Part shown: one piece after another, positions 7,510 to 17,603 of the stretch | Layout of the letters: the number at the start of each line of letters is the position of its first letter | Position numbering within the stretch: the first letter of the stretch is position 1 | Assembly (NCBI GenBank): GCA_026397725.1 | Contig: JAPLUI010000276.1 | Coordinates: 1 to 45,739 of the forward strand | Direction: 5' to 3' | DNA: 45,739 nucleotides | Origin: Verrucomicrobiota bacterium | GTDB lineage: Bacteria; Verrucomicrobiota; Verrucomicrobiia; Verrucomicrobiales; Akkermansiaceae | The notes under the pieces: model-generated | Database searches by the model: none | What the model saw: only the letters and a program-made list of their open reading frames with translations | What the model was told of the DNA's origin: nothing | Position numbers and translations under genes: made by a program

Positions 7510-10500
7510 TCAAGGGGCTGCGCTGCGGGCCAGGCGGAACCCGAAGTACATGTAGGAGTTGTATGGAGCGTAGCCGCCCCTTCCCGCCACGCGGCAGCCT
7601 TGCGCATCGGTGCTCCAATAGCCACCGCGGACCACCCGGAAGGTGCCCGAGGCAGCGCCCCGAGGATCCGTCTGCAACGTCGCGGGATATCCATCGAACC
7701 AGTCCCAGCACAACTCAGCCACGTTCCCCGCCATGTCGTAAAGCCCATACCCGTTTGCCGCAAAGCTCCCCACCGGCGCCGTGTAGGGATACGTGTACCA
7801 CACATAGGCCGGATGGTAGCCGGTGGTTCCCGTTTGATAGGTCTCGCCACCTACATTGAAGAAGTTTGCCAGGGTGTGACTGATGGTGTCGCCCCATGGA
7901 AACCGCTTCCCACTCAACCCTCCGCGTGCCGCCTTCTCCCACTCTGCTTCCGTCGGCAAGCGATAACCGCCGGCATTCCAGTCGCAGTCCGGTGGACTGC
8001 TGCCCGTCCGATACACCTCCCCGGAGACGGTGTAGCAGGGCGTCAACCCCTCCATCTCGCTCCGGGCATTGCACCACTTCACCATCGTGAACCAGGTGAG
8101 GTCCTGCACCGGGTAAGACGTCCCGCCGATACCGTAAAACGTCGCGAAATCCGGGTAGCCGTGGGCCACCCCCCACGTCCGCACCTTGTTGTATAGATCG
8201 GTCGTCACCTCGTGTTTTGCCATGTAGAACGCGCTCACCTGAACCGTGTGTACCGGATCCAACGCGGCATCGCCATCCAAGGTGTCCCCCATCTGAAAGC
8301 TCCCCGCCGGAATCAGCGCGAAGTCAACGGACGGCAGCGGCATGGTGAAATCATAGGTCCGGAAAGCGTAATTGTCCGTGGTGTCGAAAATGAAGACCCA
8401 GGCCCGATAGGATTGGCCACCCACCAACGTGCCGGTTGACGTGCCGTCCGCATTGAAGGCGATGGAGGTTTGGGTGAACGGCAGATCCTCACTTTGCCAA
8501 TACACGTCACCCCCGACCACCCGCACCCAATAGGATTGGGGATTGGGAATATCGGCACCCACGTCGCTCCAGTGAATCGTGGCGGTGCCCTCACCCGTGG
8601 TCACCGCGATGACCGGGCCTGGCACCACCCAGGCCTTGACACTGTCCTGATAGGTTTGGCGCGAGCCGTCTGCAAACTCGACCACAAAGTTATAGACGGT
8701 GCCCACGGGCGGGCGTCCGGCGCTGGTGAAATTGCCGGCAAAGGCGTTAAAGCCGCCCCACTCCAGGTCGGGCTGGAGTTCGGTGGTGTCGATCCCAGGC
8801 CCACAGACGCTGACCCGGGTAAGCGGCAACGAACTCTCCGCCCGCATCTGGAAGTAGTAGCGCTCGTCTCCGGGAGTGGTGCTGTGTGCGGTTTGCACAC
8901 TCACTGTGGCACGCTTCTGATCACCCATCACCCGCCAGCCAGCCGGGGTTTTCCGCAGCCAGCCGAGACCGCCATGGCCGCCATCAGCGGCAGTGTCGGG
9001 TTCCAACCAGGTTTCGGCGGGCTCGCCATTATTGAACGTGATGCTGAACAAACCCGCTACCCTGGCAGTATTGCCGGTGACCGTAATGCCGGTGATCTCG
9101 AAGGCAGAGGTCGCAATCGTGTCAAGAAACGCCGGCTGATCGAAACCATCAGCCAGATTCATACCCTGATGGAGATAGTCCGGCGCAAAGAGCGCCAGGA
9201 AGCCGGCTTCGTCATGGGCCTCGGCCCGGCTGATCATCTCCCCGAACAAGTCGCGGATCTGCTGCTCATCGGTCGGCTCGGGCACCGGCGTGAGCGCAAG
9301 CCGCAGGAAGCGGCGGGGCCCGGTCATGGGGACGCTCGCGGTGCGGAACTTGCTGGCGTCCGCAGCGGATAGGATCACTCCCGTGGCGCTCCAGCTTTGC
9401 AGGTCGCTGCTGGCCTCGACCGCGTAGGTGACATCGGCCCTCCCGGCATGGAAGGTCAGGCTCAGCTCATTCCCGGCGAGCACCGGCTCCGGCATGCTGC
9501 CGCTCAAGTCCCGCCTTGGCTCAAGGTCGAGGGCATAGGCCGTCAGCAGGTTGACTCCGTCGCCGTTCGGATCGGCTTGCAGGTTGGTGTCGGCGGGGAA
9601 GCCGTTGTCTAGCAACCAGGCGGCCACCGGGGACAGGGTTGCCCTATCAATGACCGCCAGGCGCAGAAAACGTCGGGGCGCGGTCATGGCCACCGTCGCG
9701 GTGCGGAACTTGCTGGCGTCCGGCGCCGCAACGGTCACTCCCGCCGTACTCCAAGCATGCAGGTCGGTGCTGGTCTCGACCGTGTAGGTGACCCCGGCAC
9801 TCCCGGCATAGAATGTCAGGCTCAGGAGGTTTCCGGCGATGACCGGCTTGGGCATGCAGCCGCTCAGGTCGAGTTTCGGGTCGAGGGCAAGGGCATAGGC
9901 CAACAGCAGGCACACCCCGTCGCCGTTCGGGTCGGATTGCAGGTCGGTGTCATAGGGGAAGCCGTTGGCCAGCAGCCAGATGGCGAGCGGCGTGGAAGCC
10001 CCCATGTTGACCGCCGGATAGCCCATCCATGTCGGCGAGGTGAACCCGGCTTTGCCATTGAAATAGTACACCTTGAAACCGCTGGCGGTGTTGTCAAAAA
10101 CACTCGAACCCATCAAGGGGGCGCTGCCCATGAAAGCTGCGCTGGTCAGACTGGTGCAGTGTTGGAACACCTCGTCCCCGATGCTACTGACGCTGGCGGG
10201 AATGGTAATACTGGTCAGTTTGCTACAACTACCGAAGCTCTCTTCCCCAATGGTCGTGACGTTGGCAGGGATAGCGACGTTCACCAGGCTGGTACAATTC
10301 CAAAATGCCGAGTCTCCGATGCTGGTGACGCTGGTGGGAATCGTGACGCTAGTCATGCGAGTGCAGAAGGCGAACGTCCCGAACCCAATGCTGGTAACGG
10401 TGTTGGGGATCGTGATGGTGCTGAGATTGGAGCAGTAGCAGAACGCCCCATTCTCGATGTTGGTGACGGTGGTGGGGATCGTGTAGTCTCCGGGTTTGCC

Positions 10501-13500
10501 ACCAGGACATGCCATGAGAGTGGTCTTGCCCCTATCGAACAGGACCCCATCCACACTGCTGAATAAAGGGTTGAGATCATCCACCGTGATTGCGCTCAGA
10601 CTCGGGCAGCCAGCGAACGCGCCGAACCCGATGCTGGTGACGCTGTTGGAAATGGGGTAGCTGCCTCCCCTGCCCCCGGGAAATTGCAGGAGGGTGGTTT
10701 TATCTTTGTTGAATAGAACCCCGTCCACACTGCTATAGGCTGGGTTGAGTGCATCCACCGTGATCGCGCTCAGATTGGTGCATCCGATGAACGCAGGCTC
10801 GCCTTCTCCAATACGGGTGACGCTGGCGGGGAGCGTGATGCTGGTCAGGCGGTGACACCATTCAAAGGCCCCGTCTCCAATGCGGGTGACACTATCAGGA
10901 ATCGTGATGCCGGTCAGGTTGGTGTCCTGAAACGCATAACTACCGATGTCAGTGATGCCGGTGGGGAGCGTCACGCCGGTCAGACTGGCGCGGCCCTGGA
11001 AGGCCTCGTCCCCGATGCGGGTTACCGGCAGGCCATTGATCGCGCCGGGGAGACTCACCGCAGCGCTGGAACCGGTGAATCCCGTGATGGTGATGGTGCC
11101 CCCATCGGCCGTATAGGTGAAGGGCAACAGCGCCGTCGGCAGACCGCCAAACCACGCCGCCCAACCCGCGGCTCCCGGCAGGTAATGGGCGGTTGCCTTG
11201 GTGTCACCCGCGAACACCGCCCAACCGAGGGTGGGAGCGCTGCCATCAAAATAGACAGCCGTCAGACTGGGACAATCCTTGAACGCCTCATCCCCGATGC
11301 TGGTGAGGCTGGCGGGAAGCGTCACGCCCGTCAGGCTGGTGCAACCGGCAAACACCTCCCATCCGATGGCGGCAACGCTGCTAGGGATGGTCACGCTGGT
11401 GAGGCCGGTACATTCTGAAAACGTGCCGTTCCCAAGGTTGGTGACACTGGCGGGAATGATAATGTTGGTCAGCTTCGCGCAACTGGCAAAGGCCTCGTCG
11501 TCGAGGCGGGTGACACCGGCGGGAATCGTATAACTCCCGGCCTTCCCCCCCGGCCATTGGATGAGCATGGTTCTCAGCTTGTCGAAGAGCACCCCGTCCG
11601 CGCTGCTGAAGTTGGAATTCGCGACATCCACCGTGATGGCGAGCAGGTTGGCGCAGTCGCCGAACGCGTCGTTGGCGCCGATGCTGGTGACGCTGGCGGG
11701 AATCGTGATACCGGTTAGGCCGGGGCAGGTTTCGAATGCCTCGTCACCGATGCGGGTCACGCCGTTAGGGATGGTGATGCTGGTCAGGCTGGCGCAGTGA
11801 TCGAACGCCCCGTCACCGATGCGGGTAACGCTGGCGGGAATTGCGTAGGTTCCAGCCTTGCCCGCCGGACATCGGACGAGCGTGGATTTCAACTTGTCGA
11901 AGAGCACGCCGTCCGCGCTGCTGAATGCCGGATTCCCGCTTTCGACAGTGATCGCGGACAGTCCTCGGCAGGCGTAGAATGCCGGAGCCCAGATGCTGGT
12001 GATAGTGGCGGGAACGGTATAGGTTCCGGCTTTGCCCTCCGGATATTGGATGAGCGTCGTCTTCAGCTTGTCGAACAGCACTCCGTCCAAGCTACTGAAG
12101 CTTGAACTCGCGGCATTCACCGTGATCGAGACCAACCCACTGCAATCCTCAAACACATAGTCCCCGATACGGGTCAGGCTGGCAGGGAGGGTGACGCTCG
12201 TCACGCTGGCGCAGCCATTGAAAGCCTCGTCTTCGAGGCGGGTGACCGGCAGCCCGTTGATCACACCGAGAATGATCACGTCGCCGCCGGTGCCGGTGTA
12301 TCTGGTGATGGTGACCGCGCCGCTGTCAATCGTATATGCGCAGGGCACCTGGGGATTCCACAACTCCGTCGGACGGTCACCAAACGTCGTCCCCCAGCCC
12401 GTAGCCCCTGCCGTGTGATAGACAGTTGTATCGTAATCATCGGCGAAAACCCCCGAACCAAGACTGGGGGCGTTTCCCAAGAACAGGATTCCCTCCAGGC
12501 TATAACACCGATAGAACGCATTGTTGCCGACGCTGGTGACGCTGCCGGGGATTGTGATGTTAGGAAGCTTGGAGCAACCATCGAACAGCCAGCCGCCGAT
12601 GCTGGTGATGCCGTTGCCGAGCGTGACGCTGGTCAGGCCGGCGCAGTCCTGGAACACATAATTCCCGAGGCTGGTGACGCTGTTGGGGATCGTGACTTCG
12701 CGCAGGCTGCTGCAACGATAGAACGCGCAGTCCCCGCGGCTCGTCACGCTGCCTGGAATCGTGATGCTGTCCAGGCTGCCGCAATCCTGGAACGTCCCTT
12801 GCCCGATGGTGGCGACGCCAGCAGGGATGTTGGCGCTGGTCAGGCTGAAGCAGCCCTGGAACGCGCTGTCCCCGATGCTGGTGACGCTGCCGGGGAGTGT
12901 CACGCTGGTCAGGCTGGTGCAGCCACCGAACACCCGCTCACCAATGCTGGTGACGCCGTTGCCCAGCGTGATGCCGCGCAGGCTGCCGCAGTTGTAGAAT
13001 GCATGGTTGGCGATGCTGGTCACGCTATCAGGGAGCGTCACCTGGGTCAGGCCGGTGCAGGAATTGAACGCATGAGGGCCGATGCTGGTAAGACCGTTGC
13101 CAAACGTGACGCTGGTCAGGCTGCCACAGCGATAGAACGCATGGCTGCCAATGCTGGTGACGCCATCAGGGATCACCATGCTGCGCAAGCTGCCACAGTT
13201 CTCGAACGCCCAACCCCCGAGGTTGGTGACGCCATGACCGAGCGTGGCACTGGTTAGACCGGTGCAGTTTTGAAAAACAAAATACCCCAGACTGGTGACG
13301 CTGTCAGGAATCGTGATACTCTTCAGGCTGGTGCAACCATAAAACGCCCCGTCCCCGATACTCGTGACGCTGCCAGGGATCATCACGCTGGTCAGGCTGG
13401 TGCAACAACTAAACGCCTGCTCTCCGAGGTTGGTGACACTGGCTGGAATCGTGACGTTGGTCAAGCTGGTGCAGTCATAGAACGTTTGATATCCGATGCT

Positions 13501-14733
13501 GATAACGCCGCTTGGAACCGTCACGCTGGTAAGGCTGGAGCACCTCTGGAACGCTTCTTCCCCAATGCTGGTGACGCTGGTGGGGATGGTAATGCCCGTT
13601 AGGCCGGCGCAGTCTGAGAACGCGCCGTCAACGATGCAAGTGACACCGCCGGGAATCGTGTAAGGTCCGCCCTTGCCTGCGGGATATCCAATGAGCGTGG
13701 TTTGCGACTCATTGAAGAGCACCCCGCCCGTGCTGCTGAAGTTCGGATTCGCGGGATCCACTGTGATTGAGATCAGCCCGCTGCACGCGAAGAATGGCGA
13801 ACCGACGATACTGGTGACGCTGGCGGGGATCGTCACACTCGTCAGCCCGCTGCATTCGCCGAACGCCTCATCTCCGATGCTGATGACACTGACAAGGATA
13901 GTGACACCGAGAAGCCCGCTGCATCCGTAGAACGCCTCGTCCCCGATACCAGTCACGCTGGCGGGTATCAGGTAAGCGCCGCACTTGCCTGCGGGGTATT
14001 GAATCAGCGTGGTTTTCAATTTGTTGAAGAGCACTCCGTCCACGCTGCTGAAGTTGGGATTTGCGGCATCAACCGTGATCGAGATGAGTCCGCTGCAATC
14101 GGCGAACGCGGAGTGCCCAATGCTCGTCACGGTGGCCGCGATGGTCACATGAGTCAGCGCCGAACCCTCGGCAAACGCATCGTCCCCGATGCCGCTGACA
14201 CCGCTGGGAATCGTGTACGGTCCGCCCTTGCCTCCGGGATATTGGATGACCAATGTTTGCAGCTTGTCAAAGAGCACACCGTCGGCGCTGCTGTAGTTGG
14301 AATTCGCGGCATCGACCGCAATGGTGGTCAGGCTGCCGCAGGTAATGAACGCCCCGCTCCCGATGCTGGTCACACTGGCGGGAATGGCCACGCTCGTCAG
14401 ACTGGCGCAGTCGGAGAACGCCTCGTTCCCAATGCGGGTCACGCCGGCGGGTATGGTCACGCTCGTCAGGACGCTGCTCTCGGAGAATGCCCCGTCCCCG
14501 ATGCCAACAACCGGCAGGCCATTGATCGCACCCGGAATGCTCACCGCGCCACCCGCGCCGGTGTATCCGATAATGGTGACTTTGCCGTTGGTGACCGTGT
14601 AAATATAGTCCTGGGCTTGCCCTGCGGCAGGCAGCGCGAAGAGCAAGAGCAGCAGGGGCAGCAACCACGGCCCGCCGGCAAGCCGGAGGCGCTTGAGAAT
14701 TGAGGCGGTTTGTTGGGATGGGATGGTGGTCAT
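7510..14733 (-). CDS. Giant secreted BspA-type leucine-rich repeat protein with NTF2-like and FGE-sulfatase-type domains
   Basis: This is a 2407-residue protein. A signal peptide (hydrophobic core LLPLLLLLFALPAAG) is followed by three large repeat blocks beginning near residues 41, 795 and 1203, each opening with a strand like YTVTNGKVTIIGYTG and INGLPV. Within blocks, dozens of 23-residue BspA/LRR_5 repeats of the form LTSVTIPASVTSIGDGAF occur, interrupted by a recurrent insert containing SSADGVLFDKL. Two copies of a 118-residue module (WLLANGFPYDTDLQ, SDPNGDG) begin near 1580 and 1698, then an NTF2/SnoaL-like domain (1816-1946), a fibronectin-like domain and a C-terminal FGE-sulfatase domain from about 2137 (RLPTEAEWEKAARGG, GYGLYDMAGNVAELC, FGFRLARS). 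The first of the paired active-site cysteines of true FGE appears absent (GGYWSTDAQGCR), so a binding rather than catalytic role is likely. BspA repeats usually mediate adhesion. Confidence 0.9.
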   Translation of the reverse strand: MTTIPSQQTASILKRLRLAGGPWLLPLLLLLFALPAAGQAQDYIYTVTNGKVTIIGYTGAGGAVSIPGAINGLPVVGIGDGAFSESSVLTSVTIPAGVTRIGNEAFSDCASLTSVAIPASVTSIGSGAFITCGSLTTIAVDAANSNYSSADGVLFDKLQTLVIQYPGGKGGPYTIPSGVSGIGDDAFAEGSALTHVTIAATVTSIGHSAFADCSGLISITVDAANPNFSSVDGVLFNKLKTTLIQYPAGKCGAYLIPASVTGIGDEAFYGCSGLLGVTILVSVISIGDEAFGECSGLTSVTIPASVTSIVGSPFFACSGLISITVDPANPNFSSTGGVLFNESQTTLIGYPAGKGGPYTIPGGVTCIVDGAFSDCAGLTGITIPTSVTSIGEEAFQRCSSLTSVTVPSGVISIGYQTFYDCTSLTNVTIPASVTNLGEQAFSCCTSLTSVMIPGSVTSIGDGAFYGCTSLKSITIPDSVTSLGYFVFQNCTGLTSATLGHGVTNLGGWAFENCGSLRSMVIPDGVTSIGSHAFYRCGSLTSVTFGNGLTSIGPHAFNSCTGLTQVTLPDSVTSIANHAFYNCGSLRGITLGNGVTSIGERVFGGCTSLTSVTLPGSVTSIGDSAFQGCFSLTSANIPAGVATIGQGTFQDCGSLDSITIPGSVTSRGDCAFYRCSSLREVTIPNSVTSLGNYVFQDCAGLTSVTLGNGITSIGGWLFDGCSKLPNITIPGSVTSVGNNAFYRCYSLEGILFLGNAPSLGSGVFADDYDTTVYHTAGATGWGTTFGDRPTELWNPQVPCAYTIDSGAVTITRYTGTGGDVIILGVINGLPVTRLEDEAFNGCASVTSVTLPASLTRIGDYVFEDCSGLVSITVNAASSSFSSLDGVLFDKLKTTLIQYPEGKAGTYTVPATITSIWAPAFYACRGLSAITVESGNPAFSSADGVLFDKLKSTLVRCPAGKAGTYAIPASVTRIGDGAFDHCASLTSITIPNGVTRIGDEAFETCPGLTGITIPASVTSIGANDAFGDCANLLAITVDVANSNFSSADGVLFDKLRTMLIQWPGGKAGSYTIPAGVTRLDDEAFASCAKLTNIIIPASVTNLGNGTFSECTGLTSVTIPSSVAAIGWEVFAGCTSLTGVTLPASLTSIGDEAFKDCPSLTAVYFDGSAPTLGWAVFAGDTKATAHYLPGAAGWAAWFGGLPTALLPFTYTADGGTITITGFTGSSAAVSLPGAINGLPVTRIGDEAFQGRASLTGVTLPTGITDIGSYAFQDTNLTGITIPDSVTRIGDGAFEWCHRLTSITLPASVTRIGEGEPAFIGCTNLSAITVDALNPAYSSVDGVLFNKDKTTLLQFPGGRGGSYPISNSVTSIGFGAFAGCPSLSAITVDDLNPLFSSVDGVLFDRGKTTLMACPGGKPGDYTIPTTVTNIENGAFCYCSNLSTITIPNTVTSIGFGTFAFCTRMTSVTIPTSVTSIGDSAFWNCTSLVNVAIPANVTTIGEESFGSCSKLTSITIPASVSSIGDEVFQHCTSLTSAAFMGSAPLMGSSVFDNTASGFKVYYFNGKAGFTSPTWMGYPAVNMGASTPLAIWLLANGFPYDTDLQSDPNGDGVCLLLAYALALDPKLDLSGCMPKPVIAGNLLSLTFYAGSAGVTYTVETSTDLHAWSTAGVTVAAPDASKFRTATVAMTAPRRFLRLAVIDRATLSPVAAWLLDNGFPADTNLQADPNGDGVNLLTAYALDLEPRRDLSGSMPEPVLAGNELSLTFHAGRADVTYAVEASSDLQSWSATGVILSAADASKFRTASVPMTGPRRFLRLALTPVPEPTDEQQIRDLFGEMISRAEAHDEAGFLALFAPDYLHQGMNLADGFDQPAFLDTIATSAFEITGITVTGNTARVAGLFSITFNNGEPAETWLEPDTAADGGHGGLGWLRKTPAGWRVMGDQKRATVSVQTAHSTTPGDERYYFQMRAESSLPLTRVSVCGPGIDTTELQPDLEWGGFNAFAGNFTSAGRPPVGTVYNFVVEFADGSRQTYQDSVKAWVVPGPVIAVTTGEGTATIHWSDVGADIPNPQSYWVRVVGGDVYWQSEDLPFTQTSIAFNADGTSTGTLVGGQSYRAWVFIFDTTDNYAFRTYDFTMPLPSVDFALIPAGSFQMGDTLDGDAALDPVHTVQVSAFYMAKHEVTTDLYNKVRTWGVAHGYPDFATFYGIGGTSYPVQDLTWFTMVKWCNARSEMEGLTPCYTVSGEVYRTGSSPPDCDWNAGGYRLPTEAEWEKAARGGLSGKRFPWGDTISHTLANFFNVGGETYQTGTTGYHPAYVWYTYPYTAPVGSFAANGYGLYDMAGNVAELCWDWFDGYPATLQTDPRGAASGTFRVVRGGYWSTDAQGCRVAGRGGYAPYNSYMYFGFRLARSAAP

Positions 14734-14771
14734 GGAAATTAAGTTAGAAGTTATCGGTCATTGGAAATTGG

Positions 14772-17603
14772 TTAGCCCCCGGGCGGAACTGCACCAGGAC
14801 AATTCAGGGAACCGCCACCGCGAGTGCCCAGTATTCGGTAACACTCGATCCAGCCCACGACATCGGCGCTGTAGGACCGGTTGGGACCGGCAAGGCCGCG
14901 TTGTTCGAGTTCCCTGAGGAGGGCGGCTTTGGTGGTTGCCGTCATGCGGCTGATGTCATGCCGTAAGGTCCCGGACACGGGCGGGGCGCAGAACAAGTCT
15001 GCCGGTTTCTTCTCCCATGTCGGGATCCGGGCGTTGTCGGCACCGCAAGCGATGGAAACGAGGCGTGCCTGGGTCCGCCCTTTGCCGTCGCGCGACTCGA
15101 TGCGCCACACGGAGAGGACGCCTTGGCGGCCATCAGGCGACTGGACGCAAAGGCCCAGTTCTTCAGGGGGCAGGGATTGCCATTTCCGCAATTGATTGGC
15201 GACAAATGGGTGGTCCAAACCGAGCAATTCCAAGCTAACGGAAGCATTCGCCTGTTCGCGATCAGTGGTGAACACCAACTCGGTTTCGCCGGGGACGGCG
15301 CAGGAGAAACGATCCGGTGAAATCGTGCTCCAATTGCCACCGGAAGCGGTTGTTGCCTGAGCCGCGAAACCGATGATGTCCTTGCGATCCTCTTCACGCT
15401 CGGCCAGTGGTTGGTAGTCCTCGAGGCTGAATCCATCGAGATCTTGGAACAGTTCGAAAACCGCCTCACGGGCTACGGTCGCGTTCTCCATCGCCACCTC
15501 CAATTCCTGCCGCGTGCGATGCAGTTCCGGGTCTGCCAGGGCTTCGGCGTAGAGTTGCTGATATTTCAGCCCTTCGCTGAGTTGGCCGAGTATCTGCGAG
15601 CGCAGGTCTTCCGCAACATTGCCATGCTCGTCGAGCTTGCCGAGGGTCTTGGCGATTTGGACGAGCTTGTCCTCAAGCAGCAGGAAAATGCTGCCCTCGA
15701 TGGTGTCGGAAAGCACGAGGTTATACACCTGTGCGGTATGGCGCTGACCATAGCGATGGATCCGCCCGATCCGCTGCTCAATGTCCATCGGGTTGAATGG
15801 CAGATCAAAGTTGAACAGAACGCGGGCATGCTGAAGATTGATGCCTTCCCTCCCGGCGGCGGTGCAGATCATGACCCGCGGGCCGTCCGCTTGTTTGAAG
15901 CGCCGTTCCGCAGCGAGCTTGGAGCCGTGGTCGCCGCCACGCAGGGTAACGACACCTTTGCCAGGGAATGCCGCGTCAATTTCCCGTTCGAGCATTTCAA
16001 CGCTGCCCAGATAGGTTGCGAAGATCACCATCCGCTCGGCCGGGTTCGCCTCCCAGAGCATTTGCAAAGCACCTAGCAACTTTCCCACTTTGGTTTCCTG
16101 CTGTGCGGGTGCCAATGCCAGCACTTCGCGGATCATGCGGCGCTCTTCCGGCAGGCAAACCTCCACCGCCGTCACTGCCACTTCCTCGGCTGCGGCCACC
16201 GTGGCTTCGCTGGTGTGTTCGTCGGAGGCGAGGGCAAGGTCGTCCTCATCCATTTTTTTCAGGAGCTTTCGCTTCAGATCGAGGAAAAGTTTCTCCAACT
16301 CAGCATCCCCGCGGCGGTCGCTTCCCAGGCCATACTCTTCCCGCAGCAGTGTGCGTGCTTCCGCCCATGCGGCATTCCGTTTTTCGATTTCGTGCTGGCC
16401 CTCGTGGACCAGTCCCTCATGCACGGCCAGTGCGATGAGACGCCGCCGCAAGGTGCGCTGCACGGCGGCGAAGCTCGAAGCGCTGATCTTTTGGAATATC
16501 GTCATCACGAACCCCAGCGAGCGACCCTTGCTACCCTGCCGCCGGGCAAGGGCAAAGCCTTCCGCCAGATACCCGGTGAGCTTTAGATAGAAAGCGTTCT
16601 CCGCCGGCGACATCAGGAAACTTTCCGTGTGCACCCAGCGCCTGGCGAAGAGCGGAGAACCGTCAGGGCGGCAGGCATCGGCTTTCGTCCGGCGGAAAAC
16701 GACGCTGTTCAGCCTGTGACGTTTCGCCAGCATGTCTTGTGGGTCTTCAAACAACGTTGGATCCAACAGTTTCACCAACATCCAGAACCGGAAGTGATCG
16801 CCTTGATGTGGCGTCGCGCTCAGGAGGATCAGGTCACGGGCTTTTTTGCGGAGCAGTTCAGCGAGTTTGTAGTTTTGGGTCTTGGTGATCTTTCCGCCAT
16901 TCTTGTAAGCGGTTAGATGATGCGCTTCGTCAAAGACGACCAGATCCCAATCCGGCGCATTCTCAATGCGTCTCATGCGCGCCGCTTGCTTCAACGTGTC
17001 GATGCTGGCGATGAGAAGGTCATGGCGTGCGAACGCATTGGTCCTGCGGTCGGTGACGTCGCCGGTGTGACCGAAGACCTCAAAATTCAGATGAAAAACC
17101 TCGTTCAGCTCCCGGTGCCAGTTGTTGACCAAGCCCGCCGGGACAACCATCAGCGCCCGCTTCAATTCACCGCGTCCGGCCAGTTCACGCAACATCAGCG
17201 CTGCTTCAATTGTCTTGCCGAGACCGACTTCATCCGCCACGAGGAAGCGGCGCGGGGATGTGGTGGCCACCCGGTGCGTGAGAACGATCTGGTGCGGCAG
17301 CAAGTCGATTTTGGCACTGGTCAGGCTGGCAGCGCTTTCCATCAGCGGCAGACGGTAGGCCTGATAACACAACCATGCACGGCGCTGCCGCTCGTCGCCG
17401 CCTGCTGCGTGTTGGACGATGGATTCCTCTCTGCTCAGTGCCAGGCGCAAGGCGCTGGCAGGCACGCTGCGCTCGCCATCGGGAAAGAACACCCGCACAT
17501 GTCCGTAGCCCGGTGATTCCACCACGACGCCTTGGCCAAGATCGGCCGCCTCAACGCGCTGGCCGGGGCGAAATGCGAGCTTCGATGTCACCGCGCCGCT
17601 CAT
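14772..17603 (-). CDS. RapA/HepA-like SNF2-family helicase (BrxHII-like) of the defence operon
   Basis: This 943-residue SNF2 ATPase has an N-terminal Tudor/SH3-like region (FRPGQRVEAADLGQGVVV), Walker A DEVGLGKT at 124-131, a DEAH box (VVFDEAHHL) near 225, LLSATPHQG near 265, and a C-terminal helicase lobe with QRIGRIHRYGQ near 610. Length and order resemble RapA, and also the SNF2 helicase BrxHII named in type 3 BREX. The ATG at 17603 is chosen because it shares its A with the stop of the preceding gene (TGATG); an upstream extension of 49 codons is an artefact. It is the last gene of the operon. SNF2 members of defence systems translocate on DNA; the exact role here is inferred from context. 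Confidence 0.9.
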   Translation of the reverse strand: MSGAVTSKLAFRPGQRVEAADLGQGVVVESPGYGHVRVFFPDGERSVPASALRLALSREESIVQHAAGGDERQRRAWLCYQAYRLPLMESAASLTSAKIDLLPHQIVLTHRVATTSPRRFLVADEVGLGKTIEAALMLRELAGRGELKRALMVVPAGLVNNWHRELNEVFHLNFEVFGHTGDVTDRRTNAFARHDLLIASIDTLKQAARMRRIENAPDWDLVVFDEAHHLTAYKNGGKITKTQNYKLAELLRKKARDLILLSATPHQGDHFRFWMLVKLLDPTLFEDPQDMLAKRHRLNSVVFRRTKADACRPDGSPLFARRWVHTESFLMSPAENAFYLKLTGYLAEGFALARRQGSKGRSLGFVMTIFQKISASSFAAVQRTLRRRLIALAVHEGLVHEGQHEIEKRNAAWAEARTLLREEYGLGSDRRGDAELEKLFLDLKRKLLKKMDEDDLALASDEHTSEATVAAAEEVAVTAVEVCLPEERRMIREVLALAPAQQETKVGKLLGALQMLWEANPAERMVIFATYLGSVEMLEREIDAAFPGKGVVTLRGGDHGSKLAAERRFKQADGPRVMICTAAGREGINLQHARVLFNFDLPFNPMDIEQRIGRIHRYGQRHTAQVYNLVLSDTIEGSIFLLLEDKLVQIAKTLGKLDEHGNVAEDLRSQILGQLSEGLKYQQLYAEALADPELHRTRQELEVAMENATVAREAVFELFQDLDGFSLEDYQPLAEREEDRKDIIGFAAQATTASGGNWSTISPDRFSCAVPGETELVFTTDREQANASVSLELLGLDHPFVANQLRKWQSLPPEELGLCVQSPDGRQGVLSVWRIESRDGKGRTQARLVSIACGADNARIPTWEKKPADLFCAPPVSGTLRHDISRMTATTKAALLRELEQRGLAGPNRSYSADVVGWIECYRILGTRGGGSLNCPGAVPPGG

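Noticed and set aside
7510..8320. FGE-type C-terminal domain as target protein of a diversity-generating retroelement
   Set aside because: The fold is the one used by such variable proteins, but no reverse transcriptase, accessory gene or template repeat is visible in the window, and the C-terminal codons are not of the adenine-derived pattern.
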